Shown here: one piece after another, positions 9,617 through 18,989 of the stretch
Numbering within the stretch: position 1 is the first letter of the stretch
How the letters are laid out: each line of letters begins with the position of its first letter
DNA from: Priapulus caudatus
Taxonomy: Eukaryota > Priapulida > Priapulimorpha > Priapulimorphida > Priapulidae
Length of the DNA: 36,663 bases
Assembly: GCF_000485595.1 (NCBI RefSeq)
Contig: NW_014577204.1
Coordinates: forward strand, 738,171-774,833
Reading direction: 5' to 3'
The notes under the pieces: model-generated
Databases searched by the model: none
Seen by the model: the letters and a program-made list of their open reading frames with translations, nothing else
What the model was told of the DNA's origin: nothing
Made by a program: the position numbers and the translations under genes

Positions 9617-10032
9617 TTTCAGCGAGAAATACGCACACATAGCGTTATTGATAAAGTGTTCTTTATTCTCTACTGTACATGGTTGTGGTTGTGTGGTTTT
9701 AATTGAAATTACAAAGAAAAATACGCCAAGCGTTAAACATTACGCTACAACGAGTGTTACATGCGTAGCAAACAAACCGTTATAATAATTTACCACACAC
9801 TAAAGTATTAACTATTATATGTGTTACTTACATCGCTGAGATGTCTCGGTGTCTATGGAAATATCGTTGTCTTAATAAAGAACATGTCGTGCACACTGAT
9901 ACGTGATTCGCGGTTGTCGTGTGTACCTGCCTGACTGGCTTCTGGGAAGTGCTTAACGCGCATGCTCGTAAGCCACTCAATACGCGTCTTTTAACAAACT
10001 ACACTGTTTAGTGGCAGCACCATACAGTCACA
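9513..10032. repeat. Candidate solo LTR-like segment
   Basis: The segment begins TGTAACCG and ends CAGTCACA, giving TG...CA ends. It contains AATAAAG-type signals on both strands (about 9663 on minus, 9875 on plus). No duplicate copy, primer-binding site or matching target duplication is visible, and the left end is complicated by the 52-bp duplication. Orientation is undecided. Confidence 0.3.
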
Positions 10033-10139
10033 ATGAATTTATAATAAACTAAATTCGACCGTAACATAACCTTACACAGGACCATTATGAATGAAGCAAA
10101 CAAACCTTTCCACCCCCCCCCGTCTGAAACATGAAGCTA

Positions 10140-10320
10140 ATTAGCTAAATAGAGCAGCTGACAAGTAAATAAGAAATAAATACAAAGTAAATAAAGTAAA
10201 TTGGTATATATTAATGATTTTAAGGATGAGAATGATGATGATAATGATGATGATGCTTATTATTATGATAATAATGATAATTTTATTATTATTATTATTC
10301 ATTGTTGTCGTCATATTTGT
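10140..10320. repeat. AT-rich microsatellite region
   Basis: Runs of TAAA/TAAG and GATGATAATGATGATGATG followed by ATTATTATT. It truncates the OTU reading frame that approaches from higher coordinates. Confidence 0.85.
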
Positions 10321-10627
10321 AATAATTGTTATTAAAACCAGTTTTACAATATCTTGAATGAGTTGCTTCCCTTCGTATTTGAAGATACTTTTCCATTGTA
10401 CCCAAATGGTCATATTGGGTGATTCCTAGCGTTCCGAATTGTGCCACAAGAGAGTGGAAGAAGCACGAGCCATCACCAGGCACGTCTGTTCTCATTCTCA
10501 GACCAAGGGCTCTAGCATTATCCAAGAGCTGTCCGCTTTCATATCTTGAACGCTTGGTCGTGCAGTATTTCATGATGCTCCCAGCGCACTTTTCTACCTC
10601 GGGTTATTTTTTCCTTTTCGAAGGCAT
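10295..10627 (-). pseudogene. Truncated OTU-type cysteine protease domain
   Basis: The frame contains LRMRTDVPGDGSCFFHSLVA, the catalytic Cys box of OTU proteases (DGxCFFHS), followed by GITQYDHLGTMEKYLQIRRE. The nearest upstream ATG (10625-10627) begins MPSKRKK and meets an in-frame TAA in an A-rich run, so either a later ATG is used or an indel created the stop. The domain ends in microsatellite sequence after about 90 residues. The catalytic His of a complete OTU domain (usually more than 120 residues) is therefore missing. OTU enzymes remove ubiquitin and occur in several transposon families. Here the domain sits just downstream of a MULE transposase on the same strand and may be a second ORF of that element. 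Confidence 0.72.
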
Positions 10628-10689
10628 CCTAGACTAGAGAATTAATAATTAGAATTATCAAGAGCTGGGATTCGGGCTGAATTCTCCCC

Positions 10690-10798
10690 CTCCCCCGCAC
10701 AACTGCTGTTTCTTTTTCTCTTTCTTTTTTTTTCTTTTTTTTTCAAATTAGGGGGAACCGCCCCCTGCCCTTCCGTGACGCCGCCCCTGTATCAGACA
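10690..10798. other. Pyrimidine tract and GC-rich tail-like sequence
   Basis: A long TTTCTTTT tract is followed by GGGGGAACCGCCCCCTGCCC, an inverted GC-rich motif, and then TCCGTGACGCCGCCCCTG. This looks like the tail of an old interspersed element rather than coding sequence. Confidence 0.35.
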
Positions 10799-10810
10799 TC
10801 AAGAGCATGC

Positions 10811-10823
10811 GTGAAGACAGAAA

Positions 10824-10865
<42 letters not shown>

Positions 10866-10990
10866 GAGAAAGAGCGAGAGTGAGATCCAGAAAGAAAGAG
10901 AGAGAGAGAAAGAGAGAGAGAGATCCAGAAAGAAAGGAAGAGAGTAAGAAGAGAGGGAGCACGATAGAGTAGGAAGAGAGAGAGAGAGAA
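10811..10990. repeat. (GA)n microsatellite
   Basis: A long imperfect GA run interrupted by GATCCAGAAAGAAAG modules. The Ser/Leu-rich C-terminal extension of the MULE frame is an artefact of translating this repeat. Confidence 0.95.
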
Positions 10991-11029
10991 AGGGGGAGAC
11001 AGAAAGATAGTAAGGCCGGATGCCTGCAT

Positions 11030-12172
11030 AAATGCTAGAGGCCGATCATTCACGGGCCGCATTTGGCTAGTTTTATATAATTTTTCAATCGGATCGGGAA
11101 GTGAACAATGTTTCCAATTTGTGGCCTGCTTTAAAATGTGATTTGCTGATTCCGAGTTATTATTTGTCCAATGAGTGGTGACACCCCGTGTTGCGTGAGG
11201 CTTGAGTACCCCATCTTTTATAATGGGTACTAACCGTGTGGTGAGATAATTTCTGAATTTCTCAACTTTAAATTTGTCGCATTGCCTTTTAAGTTTGTCA
11301 AGTCGCAACCTAAATACTGTGTCGTCATTGGAATGGATAAGACCGCTTTTGCCAAAAACGGCCTCTCCCAAAATAGTCCTATGCTCTTTAGTTATTGCCA
11401 CTTTGTCTTTCAGGTAAAATTTGACATTTCTTTTCAAGTGTCTTGTACAGACGATGTGTGAGGACTTGGGAAAAGCCTGCTTTATGGCAGCCCTCATCGC
11501 CTTTTCGTCGTCTGTGCCAATGATGAGATTATGTTGCTGTGGTCCTAAATGATGCGCTAGGTGATTGAAAAATGCACCGTAAATTGGGATGGTTGAAGTT
11601 CCGTGTAGAAACATCGGTCCGAAGACTATAGGGTGGCCCTTAGTGTCTTTTCGTATGACTGCTTGGTGTTTGTATGAAGTCGCTGTTAAGAAAACATCGC
11701 CAACGTCCGGTCAATTCCTAATATCGAGGGCGGATTGCGCACACAGCACATGTGACTCGTATGAGTCAGTGTGGTATCATCATATAAGATTACGGAAGGC
11801 ACAGTATCTTTCACCTGTATGTGGGCCCTAACAAATGGGTGAGTCTGAACCATATTTATTACCTCTTGCACTTGGTCTGCAAAGTTGCTGGAGTGTCGCA
11901 ACCCAAGAGATTTTTTTTGCTTTTTTGGATATTATATTTTTGATTCCGAACCTGTCGCGCGGTTGGGCGGGAAATGAACGTTCGAAAAGCATCTGATTGT
12001 AGACCTGGCTTGGCTGCTTGTCTATTACCGCGTCTGCAATTTCCCTAAGTGTCTTGGGACTTGTCCGGACGTAATTTTCTGCGCCTAGATCTGCAGCATT
12101 GCCATGAGGGATCCTGCCGGGAAACCTCCCAATATACTCGACAATGGCGATGTTCCTTTGACAGCCCCTCAT
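11030..12172 (-). pseudogene. MULE-type transposase core
   Basis: Read downward, the block 11828-12172 has IVEYIGRFPGRIPHGNAADL and KTLREIADAVIDKQPSQVYN. The next frame, 11686-11901, has VPSVILYDDTTL and PPSILGIDRT, with the first catalytic Asp in GID. After a frameshift near 11715 the sequence continues DVFLTATSYKHQAVIRKDTK and then 11614 downward. That last block has the second Asp in IIGTDDEKAMRAAIKQAFP, the CTRHLKRNVKFYL box and NNNSESANHILKQ with a candidate Glu. The order and spacing match the MULE/Mutator DDE fold (PF10551 type). At least two frameshifts make this copy inactive as read. The C-terminus runs into the GA microsatellite. Confidence 0.85.
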
Positions 12173-12725
12173 GCTCCACCCAGGACACGCGCCTCCTGTA
12201 GCTTGAGCAGGACTTTAATGCCGTGTAGTTGTAGGATTTCATTTGATGGCGGTTGTGGGGTAATGATCGGATAAACTTGTTCATTACTCCTCTTATTATA
12301 TAATAGCAATACTGGCCGGCCTTCTTTACGATGTAAATCTGGTACCCATCCTTCTTCCAGTATAGTGACGTTGGTGAAGAGCCACTTACCGCACTCCAGG
12401 ACTCACAGTAATCAGGAAAGTGGCTCTGCGAGCCCTGCTCACGGGAGTCTACGAATGTTTGCGGTATTCTCAACATGGAATGTGACATTTTCTTTAGGTC
12501 CACTTGGAATGCACGGCTCAACCTGCTTCCCGCTATCTTGGCATAAACGTATGAGCTCCGTAGTGTCAAGAAATTCCTTGTTCCATCATAGAAGTGGCGA
12601 TTCTTGGCGATTTCTATAGCAACTTGCAATCGAAGGTGCATGTGGTGTTCTTCTGTACCATATAATGCCAGCGACAATGCCCTGTACATACAATTTCTGT
12701 CGCCGGTGACAGCGTGAGGGGTGTG
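12173..12725 (-). pseudogene. Vertnin-like / OTU-fold N-terminal segment of the MULE element
   Basis: The frame reads VTGDRNCMYRALSLALYGTE, then HMHLRLQVAIEIAKNRHFYD. This resembles the OTU-like segment found in vertnin and vertnin-like transposon proteins (a DxNCxxRALS box). A second region follows with FPDYCESWSAVSG and a pattern of hydrophobic strands (YQIYIVKKAGQYCYYI). The segment ends near YRRRVSWVEHEG and joins the MULE block in another frame. A related copy of the DYCESW region lies at 13973-14265. I recognise the arrangement from invertebrate transposon proteins; the function is not known to me. Confidence 0.6.
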
Positions 12726-12793
12726 GGTTTGTAAAATAACGACTCAGTAACCTCAAAATCTTTACTGCTGTTGTATCCTCCCGGTCAGAAATT

Positions 12794-13010
12794 TCATCGC
12801 CATTCGATCTGCTTCCAGGAAGTGTTTTGGGGATCTTTTGGTGCCTTTCGGAAATTAGACGGTCCAGAATTAGTGTCGATAAGTTGCTGTTCAAGCGAGG
12901 ATTTTAATATGCAGTTTTCTTCGTCTAGTATTTTTATTCTGCTAAGGGCTTTATCAAGGTTAGTTTTTATTAGATCGTACTGAGCAGACATGTACCGATC
13001 CACCCTGTCG
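12794..13010 (-). pseudogene. Coiled-coil segment between zinc finger and vertnin-like domain
   Basis: The frame reads DRYMSAQYDLIKTNLDKALS followed by RIKILDEENCILKSSLEQQL, with heptad-like spacing of Leu, Ile and Asn expected of a short coiled coil. It overlaps, in another frame, the end of the CGGBP1-like block. The change of frame occurs next to an A8 run at 13021-13028, where an indel is likely. Confidence 0.5.
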
Positions 13011-13387
13011 GCAATGTTTTAAAAAAAAGGGTTTCGTGAGGGTAACTTTCTCTAACGGAATATTGGCTGTTGCCATCATACGAACGAAGTCTCCTTGGAA
13101 ATCCCTGCGATTCTGCATGGAAGTAGTTGCTGCTGGGCTCGTCAGCGTACGCTGTTTCATTTTCGACGCAACTCCAGCTGCTGCTTTCGCTGCTAAACGT
13201 TTCTTAGACTTGAGGTGGTCAACACACGTGTCTCGCTTCCTCCACTCCACAGTGTGCTTACAAAATTTACAAAATAATTTAGTTCTATCGGCGTAATAAT
13301 CATCCTTAAATTTGCCTCGGATGCCCTGTAAGATGCAGTCATAATCGTCCCTCCTAATTTAGCACTTCTTTTCGGTACCGGCGACAT
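13011..13387 (-). pseudogene. CGGBP1/BED-like zinc-finger N-terminus
   Basis: The reading FKDDYYADRTKLFCKFCKHT continues VEWRKRDTCVDHLKSKKR, a C-x2-C ... H finger of the CGGBP1/BED kind. It is followed by QGDFVRMMATANIPLEKV and FFLKHCRQGGSV, which match the second conserved part of CGGBP1-like proteins. These proteins bind DNA and derive from hAT-type transposases. A possible start ATG at 13385-13387 is in another frame, so one frameshift is needed. Being collinear with the coiled coil, vertnin-like and MULE blocks on the same strand, it is probably the DNA-binding end of that element, though a separate insertion is possible. Confidence 0.62.
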
Positions 13388-13972
13388 CTTCGCTATTTAT
13401 TTACAATCCAAACTTCGGTTAAAAAGTACAACTCGGTCAAGCATGCAGCCATGCATGCACTGATTCAATTCATTCACCGCCGCACGTGTAGAGACTTGCA
13501 TGGGGAATACGGTGTCTATTTTTAGAGCGGGCCGCGCAGAGGCTTGTGGGACAACAAGTTTCTGTTTCTGTTTCTGTTGTAGTACGTTGCAGTATCCAAA
13601 ATTGGCATCGAGGCAACGGAATCGGGAGAGGGCTAATTATTTTAGATTTGATGTTGGCTGAGCTTAGATGTAAATGTTAATTCAAGTGTGAAAATTGACT
13701 GCATTGCAGTAGCGCGAATTGTCCATGGAAATTTTCGATCAGGTGATGCAATCGGATTGTTATGATGCAGATGGGAGATCGATCATAGGCCTACTACATG
13801 CGTTATTATGGTGAAATATTAATTTAGTGAGTTTATTATTCTTTATTAAGATGAATTTAAAGCAGATTTTCTTTTTATTATGTTTTTTCAGTTTTTATTT
13901 AATTAAATTTCGTTTTTTGTCATTTTTGGAGGTTTTTCTTTCTTTTTTCTCAAAACTGCATTTTTCCGCGAT
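13388..13972. other. No gene seen
   Basis: Spacer with a strongly T-rich stretch (13850-13965). A GATCATAGGCCT stretch and CGCGATT/TTCGCGG patches occur, but no recognised repeat or protein. Confidence 0.4.
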
Positions 13973-14265
13973 TCACGCAAATTCCGCGATTTTCGCGGAT
14001 ATTCCGCAACGTGGAGGACTTTGGACTTTATTTGAAGCTATACTTGCCATTCTTAAGCACAACAGACACCATCTTATTCTGCTTGTTTGAGACATAGTAT
14101 GCAGCGGGGGTTCCTCCGGAATTGCTGTCCCACACTCCACAGTTATCCCACAATGTGCTACAGTGTACATTCTCTCTCGGCCTCGTTTTCCAGGAGGAAG
14201 CACACGTTTTCTTTCACTCCACTGGGGATCTGCTTGACTTTGTCCTTGTTCTGCAATATTAAATT
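13973..14265 (-). pseudogene. Second copy of the MULE-associated 'WDNCGVWDS' domain
   Basis: Two frames joined by one shift read KDKVKQIPSGVKENVCFLLE and then STLWDNCGVWDSNSGGTPAA, YYVSNKQNKMVSVVLKNGKY. The pattern of leader helix, W/F-D-x-C-x-x-W-x-S box and two strands parallels FPDYCESWSAVSG inside 12173-12725. It also matches a domain I know from invertebrate MULE-linked proteins. It lies upstream of and on the same strand as the 10.3-13.4 kb element, as an isolated fragment, so it probably comes from a related element. Confidence 0.5.
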
Positions 14266-14706
14266 AATTGCCGGATCAGGCAAGAGAAACTTTATATTGT
14301 TGCGCAACTGAGTGCCTGGTCGATGTGGTGGAATGTCTTTCAGATCATTAGTTGGATAGTTGTATGTTAGTAAGAGGAAATAAAACTATAACCTTGCAGT
14401 TAATCGAATATAACTGTGTTCTTTTTCACGCGGGTAGAACCCTGCTATACGCTACTGCATTGCAGGTGCAACTAATGAATCCACACACTTAAACACGTGT
14501 TAACTATATAACGCCTGTCATACCGTAGGTGCTCACCCCTAGGGCCACTACAATATCGCCTCCAGCCCCCTCCAACCCCTTCGGCAATTAGTTTGTACCT
14601 ATGAATCTGTAGCTACTGTAAATTGATGTTTGATGAGTTGATCGATGAAGCTGGTGTTTACACCGACAGTTTCTGTAGATTTCGGTGTTATAACTGTCTG
14701 GTTATT
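14266..14706. other. No gene seen
   Basis: Mixed-composition spacer without recognised coding or repeat content, ending at the hairpin at 14707. Confidence 0.4.
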
Positions 14707-14736
14707 GTATCCCCGCGACGAAGTCGACGGGGATAC
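14707..14736. repeat. Near-perfect 30-nt hairpin
   Basis: GTATCCCCG pairs exactly with CGGGGATAC, and the inner CGAC-GAA-GTCG continues the stem with one bulged A. It marks the left border of the minisatellite block that follows and may be the tip of that element. Confidence 0.85.
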
Positions 14737-14787
14737 TATGGTTTTATTACTCCCCAGCCGCCGCCGCAGACAATTTCCCTTCCGCTC

Positions 14788-15590
14788 TATAACTCGACCC
14801 TAATTCACCTAGCGCTACCAAAACTTTGTATACTTACACAATCTTGGAGAGAAGGTAAGCAGCGTACCAAAACCAGGTCACTGCGACCTTTATTTGACCT
14901 TTACCTTGACCTTGATCATATTTCCCTTCCACTCTAACTCGGGCCCCTAATTTACCTAGCGCTACCAAACTTGGTATACTTACAATCTTGGGAGAAGGTG
15001 CGCAGCGTCACCAAACCAGGTCACTACGACCTTTATTTGGCCTTTACCTTGACCTTGATCATATTTCCTTTCCGCTCTATTGTCTCTATATATTCCGACC
15101 AAACTTGGTATACTTACACATCTTGGGGAGGTGTGTCGCGTACCGAAACCAGGTCACTGCAACCTTTATTTGACATTGACCTTGACCTTGACCTTCATCA
15201 TATTTCCCTTCCGCTCTATAACTCGGCCCCTAATTGACTTAGCGCTACCAAACTTGCTATACTTACACATCTTGGGGAGAATGTGTGTCACGTACCAAAA
15301 CCAGGTCACTGCAGCTTTTGTTCGACCTTGACCTTGACCTTGATCATACTTTCCCTCCGCTTAATAACTCGGCCCCTAATTGACCTAGCGTGACCAAACT
15401 TGCTATACTTACACATCTTGGGGAGGTGTGTCGCGTACCGAAACCAGGTCACTGCAACCTTTATTTGACATTGACCTTAACCTTGACCTTCATCATATTT
15501 CCCTTCCGCTCTATAACTCGGCCCCTAATTGACCTAGCACGACCAAACTTCGTATACTTACACATCTTGGGGAGAACACGGGGTATACAT
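14788..15590. repeat. ~144-bp minisatellite, about six units
   Basis: Units begin at about 14788, 14931, 15075, 15215, 15358 and 15512. Each contains CTCTATAACTCGGCCCCTAA, then CTACCAAACTTGGTATACTT, ACACATCTTGGGGAG, ACCAGGTCACTGCAACC and a run of TTGACC hexamers before TTTCCCTTCC. The units differ by base changes and short indels. Because of the repeat, one frame stays open across several units and gives repetitive peptides. I read these as repeat translation, not genes. Confidence 0.93.
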
Positions 15591-15599
15591 GTAGTTGGC

Positions 15600-16348
15600 G
15601 ACAACTGCCCTTTCTAGTTTATCTCATAATTATCCTTTTTATCCTGACTTTAATTCTGCTAGACTTTTCCTTTTTGTCTTTATTGAATTATTTATATTTG
15701 TATTTTGCGTGGGTTACTGGTTTTCCGATCCATGATTTTAGTCACTCCAAAATGGCTGCTCACTGTAAGGAGCTAAATATAACTAGGAGAGGCGCTTATA
15801 AAAGCGCCGCTTTGCGGACACCATATCTGGCCCAAATTTGGGTTCGGTCTGCACAGCGTGCAAATACAATGTACCATTAGACGACAGTCTAACGAATCTT
15901 TTGTGGAGTTTTAATATGAATAAGGAATATAATAATGAAGAGATAAAATGCAGATGTCTTTAGTATGAATTCCATTGTTCTCCATATTCTCAGTGATGTC
16001 ATCTCAGGCATACCCCAGAAACATTTTCAAGGACTGCAAGTCAAAGTATTAAGATATATATTACCTAGCCAATATATTATTTGGGATGTAAAACATTGCT
16101 AAACTAGAGCACTCGGCGAGCGCAGACCTTCGCCAAGGAAGCTCAATTCTCCACAACACACAGTCCCTAGCTAAGCATATCGTTTGTTGAATGACATAGG
16201 AGTTGACAACACAATTTCTTTTAATGCATTTTATTATGGCTCCATAAACGACATAGTTAACAAAACTTAATTAATACAGTACAAGGCAATGTGAATATAA
16301 ACATTATGACATTATACACAGCACATTATACATGATATAACACTGAGA
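15600..16348. other. No gene seen; small TATA-containing hairpin
   Basis: No supported coding frame. GGCGCTT-ATAA-AAGCGCC at 15791-15808 is a perfect 7-bp stem with TATAAAA-like sequence in it. The 3' flank of the EEP nuclease frame (16200-16348) is AT-rich. Confidence 0.4.
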
Positions 16349-16826
16349 TTACAGTTTTAAAGTGATACATACTGTGTCGTGATCCGAGTAATATGTGTCG
16401 TGGATGCACACTTTTGTACAGTCCTTTTTGTTCACGTATACATGGTCCAAAATGTAAACATATTCCGTAGTTGAACCCTTAACCTGCTGACTGAAACCAA
16501 ACTGTTCCATGAGAGTCAGGATGATGTGTCTGGGAGAGTCAATGAGGTCAATGTTAGTCTCTCAGGATGACTCTGGGGATGTGCGTCGGGAGCGACTACA
16601 AAATACCTTCTAACTTTTTGCTGAAGATGACAGACGTCAAGGATGGGGGTCTGTAGATGGTTACGATGTTAACTTTGGTGGACGACTTTGTAACACAAAC
16701 TGCTGTGCACTCCATTCTGCTGAATGTTGGCAGGTGAAGCTGTTTTGGAGAAATATCTTTTCTTGCAACTATCATGACACCACCACCTCTTCCTATTCTT
16801 TCCAGTCTGTCTTCTCTGAAGCTCAA
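16349..16826 (-). pseudogene. EEP-type endonuclease domain of a LINE or Helentron
   Basis: The 16596-16826 block reads RIGRGGGVMIVARKDISPKQ and VNIVTIYRPPS, the middle of an exonuclease-endonuclease-phosphatase nuclease. Downstream, in other frames, are NIDLIDSPRHIILTLMEQFG, LDHVYVN and IHDTYYSDHDTVCI, the catalytic SDH motif. The reading ends at a natural stop at 16349-16351. Such nucleases nick target DNA for non-LTR retrotransposons. The domain is also found at the C-terminus of Helentrons, and the HDTYYSDHD wording with an immediate stop fits a Helentron end. At least one frameshift lies near 16590. No reverse transcriptase or helicase is present in the window. Confidence 0.75.
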
Positions 16827-16844
16827 GCTTGAGGAAGGGTCAGC

Positions 16845-17045
16845 TAGATAATTAATTGGATCCGGATCACCACAAAAATGTAATCAATTCTAAGTTAGCT
16901 CATTTCTGACCTATCCTGAAAATTTTATGACAATCCGTCAATAACTTTTTGAGTTAGGCTGTACACAAACAAACAAACGCACAAACCAACAAACACACTC
17001 CGATGAAAACATAATCTCCTGCCAACCCCTTGGTGGAGGTAATAA
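16845..17045 (+). mobile_element. LINE/SINE-type 3' tail
   Basis: Sequence of the form TCCGGATCACCACAAAAAT, CCTGAAAATTTTATGACAAT, CCGTCAATAACTTTTTGAGT, (ACAAACAA)n, then CCTTGGTGGAGGTAATAA. I know this combination as a common interspersed tail shared by RTE-like LINEs and SINEs of many marine animals. It is non-coding and has no matching body here. Its strand is only nominal. Confidence 0.55.
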
Positions 17046-17374
17046 TCGACTTCATGTATGATGGTGAAGTTTGTAACTCACGTGGTCAAATTCCCGAGCT
17101 TGTTCAAGCTGCATTTCATCTCATGCTAGACTTGTAACATGCTCCTCGCGCTTCATAGATTTCATTTTTCCACCCAGCCACTGTATGATGGTGGTCTGAA
17201 TTCCTGGTGTGAAATCAAGGTTCTCAAACCGAGAGCAGAGTGTGCGGTAGGATGGAAGTGGTAGATTACAAGTCTGCCGCAGATCTTCCAGATCTCGCCA
17301 CTTCTCCCTACCGCGTACCGGATCTGCATTGCTTTCTTTATTGTCGCTGAACTCCAGCGAACGTTTGCTGATTC
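17046..17374 (-). pseudogene. P-superfamily transposase, relic 2 (single exon)
   Basis: A strong acceptor (TTTTTTTAATCTTTTCATAG) ends at 17375. The exon reads RDLEDLRQTCNLPLPSYRTL, then CSRFENLDFTPGIQTTIIQW and MKSMKREEHVTSLA. A TGA follows and then, in the same frame, DEMQLEQAREFDHVSYKL. LPLPSYRTL before a helix and DEMQL holding the first catalytic Asp are the signature of P-element/THAP9-type transposases; compare LPSDSTLRLY and LDEMSIQDD in relic 1. The single stop sits directly before the catalytic Asp. Apart from that the exon is open, so decay is modest. Confidence 0.72.
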
Positions 17375-17950
17375 CTATGAAAAGATTAAAAAAATAAGTT
17401 ATTGGGGTCATAAACAAGACATAATTATAGCTATACAACTCTCTCTTAAGCCCCATGCACGGACATTGAAGGCACTGATTGTTAGGCGCCGAATTGTTTC
17501 AGGTGTTGAAAAACAAAAATGTTTGTCATTAGACTTTGAAGTGCCTGGTTGCTTTAGGAAAGTTTAATTTAAACAATAATACATATGTAGTGTTGAATAT
17601 ATCTCGAACGTAGACAGTAGGACGTAACAGTTGTATAAACGGTGACAACTACAGTATTATTATAAATACGGATAAATAGCGCAGTCAAAGCAGTGTACAC
17701 GTACCGATCAGATGTTGCCGTCGTCTCCCCCGTTTTTACCAAAACCCGTTTTTTTTAAACAGCTCGCAACCCCGTCGCGACCTGTTTAGACTTAAACTAA
17801 TTTATGACGCGGGTAGTGGATATAATGACCGCTCGCGACTAATGTCCGATGGTACCAGGTAGGAGCGCCGACCACCGTTGACGTTGCCTGCCTAATGATG
17901 GCCGTTTGATAAACCGCGTCGCATTCTTGTTGAAGTTAATGTGTTTGTAC
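17375..17950. other. No gene seen
   Basis: Probably former intron and spacer upstream of the P-like exon. No THAP finger, repeat or other coding segment was recognised. Confidence 0.4.
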
Positions 17951-18115
17951 TATTCTGAAATGCATTCCGTGCACGCTGAATTATGTGTGCTCTTAGTTGT
18001 GTAGCTATTCTAAAATGCATTCTGTCCACGCTGAATTATGTGTGCTCTTAGTTGTGTAGCTATTCTAAAATGCATTCTGTCCACGCTGAATTATGTGTGC
18101 TCTTAAGTATGTAGC
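17951..18115. repeat. 55-bp tandem repeat, three copies
   Basis: Units start at 17951, 18006 and 18061 with TATTCTAAAATGCATTCTGT and continue CCACGCTGAATTATGTGTGC. The last two are almost identical; the first differs at several bases. Confidence 0.95.
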
Positions 18116-18362
18116 CAATGTCCTTTGGGTCCATCGCCGACCGTCCCTGAACATTTGCATGAGTAATGTGACAAATTCCCCATGTCTCCATCTCAAAGCT
18201 AAAACGCCCTACTATACATGCCTTACCTTAGGCAACTCCAGGGCAGCCAATTGATCCTGAATTAAGATCCCTTCAACACTCTGTTTTACTGTTTCGAGTT
18301 TTCTTTTAAGACACAGGTTCTGCAAGTATAAAGTCTATAAGTCTAAGTCTAATAGTCTAAGT

Positions 18363-18989
18363 CTAACATCTGTAGAAGAAGTGGCTAGAACCACTTTTCT
18401 TCCACTCTTCAATCTTGCGATTGAGGGGCTCTGGGTCATGTTTACAGTACCGTGACACAGATATGGCTTTAGCAATGTGGTTCCGTAAATCTTGCCTTGA
18501 CGGTTAGTACTTCCGATTCGTCCGATTAGGGCGATTTGATGCTTCAGGAAAGAGGTATTTTACTACAAAATCACACAGGAAACGCTTGACTTCTTCTAGA
18601 CGGGTTATTCCCTTTACCACGAGTTCATGAATTTTGTTGATGATTTTCTTATCCACATGCTGATTCATGGTGGCAGCTGCTCCCAATGGATGTTGCTTGT
18701 GTTGGCAGCACAGTGGAATTCTTTCGAAGTATCTCATCTTAGGTAATGGAGGGTATTTGCCTTCCAGCTCAGCTTTCAGCCGGTCCAGCTCCGTCTTTCT
18801 AGCTGCCTTTAGAGCATTAGGGGTTGCACACGATGTTTTATCAATAGTGTATTTTTCAAACACCCGGATTCCCCGAATCTGTATAGTTGCTGGACAGTCA
18901 AGTTTTCTGGTGCCTTGAAACGTTTGGTAGGACTTCCCATAATCGTGTTCTCCAAGGGAATTAGTGCCTTTTCGCCCTCCCCTAGCATC
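18363..18989 (-). pseudogene. CARF-like (calcium-responsive transcription factor type) DNA-binding exon with one internal stop
   Basis: A good acceptor (TTTTATTTAACAG) ends at 18990. One frame then reads GKSYQTFQGTRKLDCPATIQ, RYFERIPLCCQHKQHPLGAA, MNQHVDKKIINKIHELVVKG, ITRLEEVKRFLCDFVVKYLF, a TAA at 18504-18506, and then, with no frame change, PSRQDLRNHIAKAISVSRYC to the final stop at 18363-18365. The Cys/His spacing, the HP(L/V)G box and the closing RQDLRNHIAKA match the FAR1-related domain of CARF and its many invertebrate paralogues. A single TAA, at a place where this family has a Tyr/Phe-Pro-Ser stretch, is the only defect. It may be a young pseudogene, a sequencing error or a read-through. 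Related domains also occur in MULE-like transposons. Confidence 0.7.

Noticed and set aside
10799..11040. Ser/Leu-rich C-terminal domain of the MULE transposase
   Set aside because: It is the GA microsatellite read in frame.
14623..15617. Repetitive-protein genes on the plus strand
   Set aside because: Open frames exist only because the unit length keeps one phase; all three frames give repeats and unit sequence varies without codon pattern.
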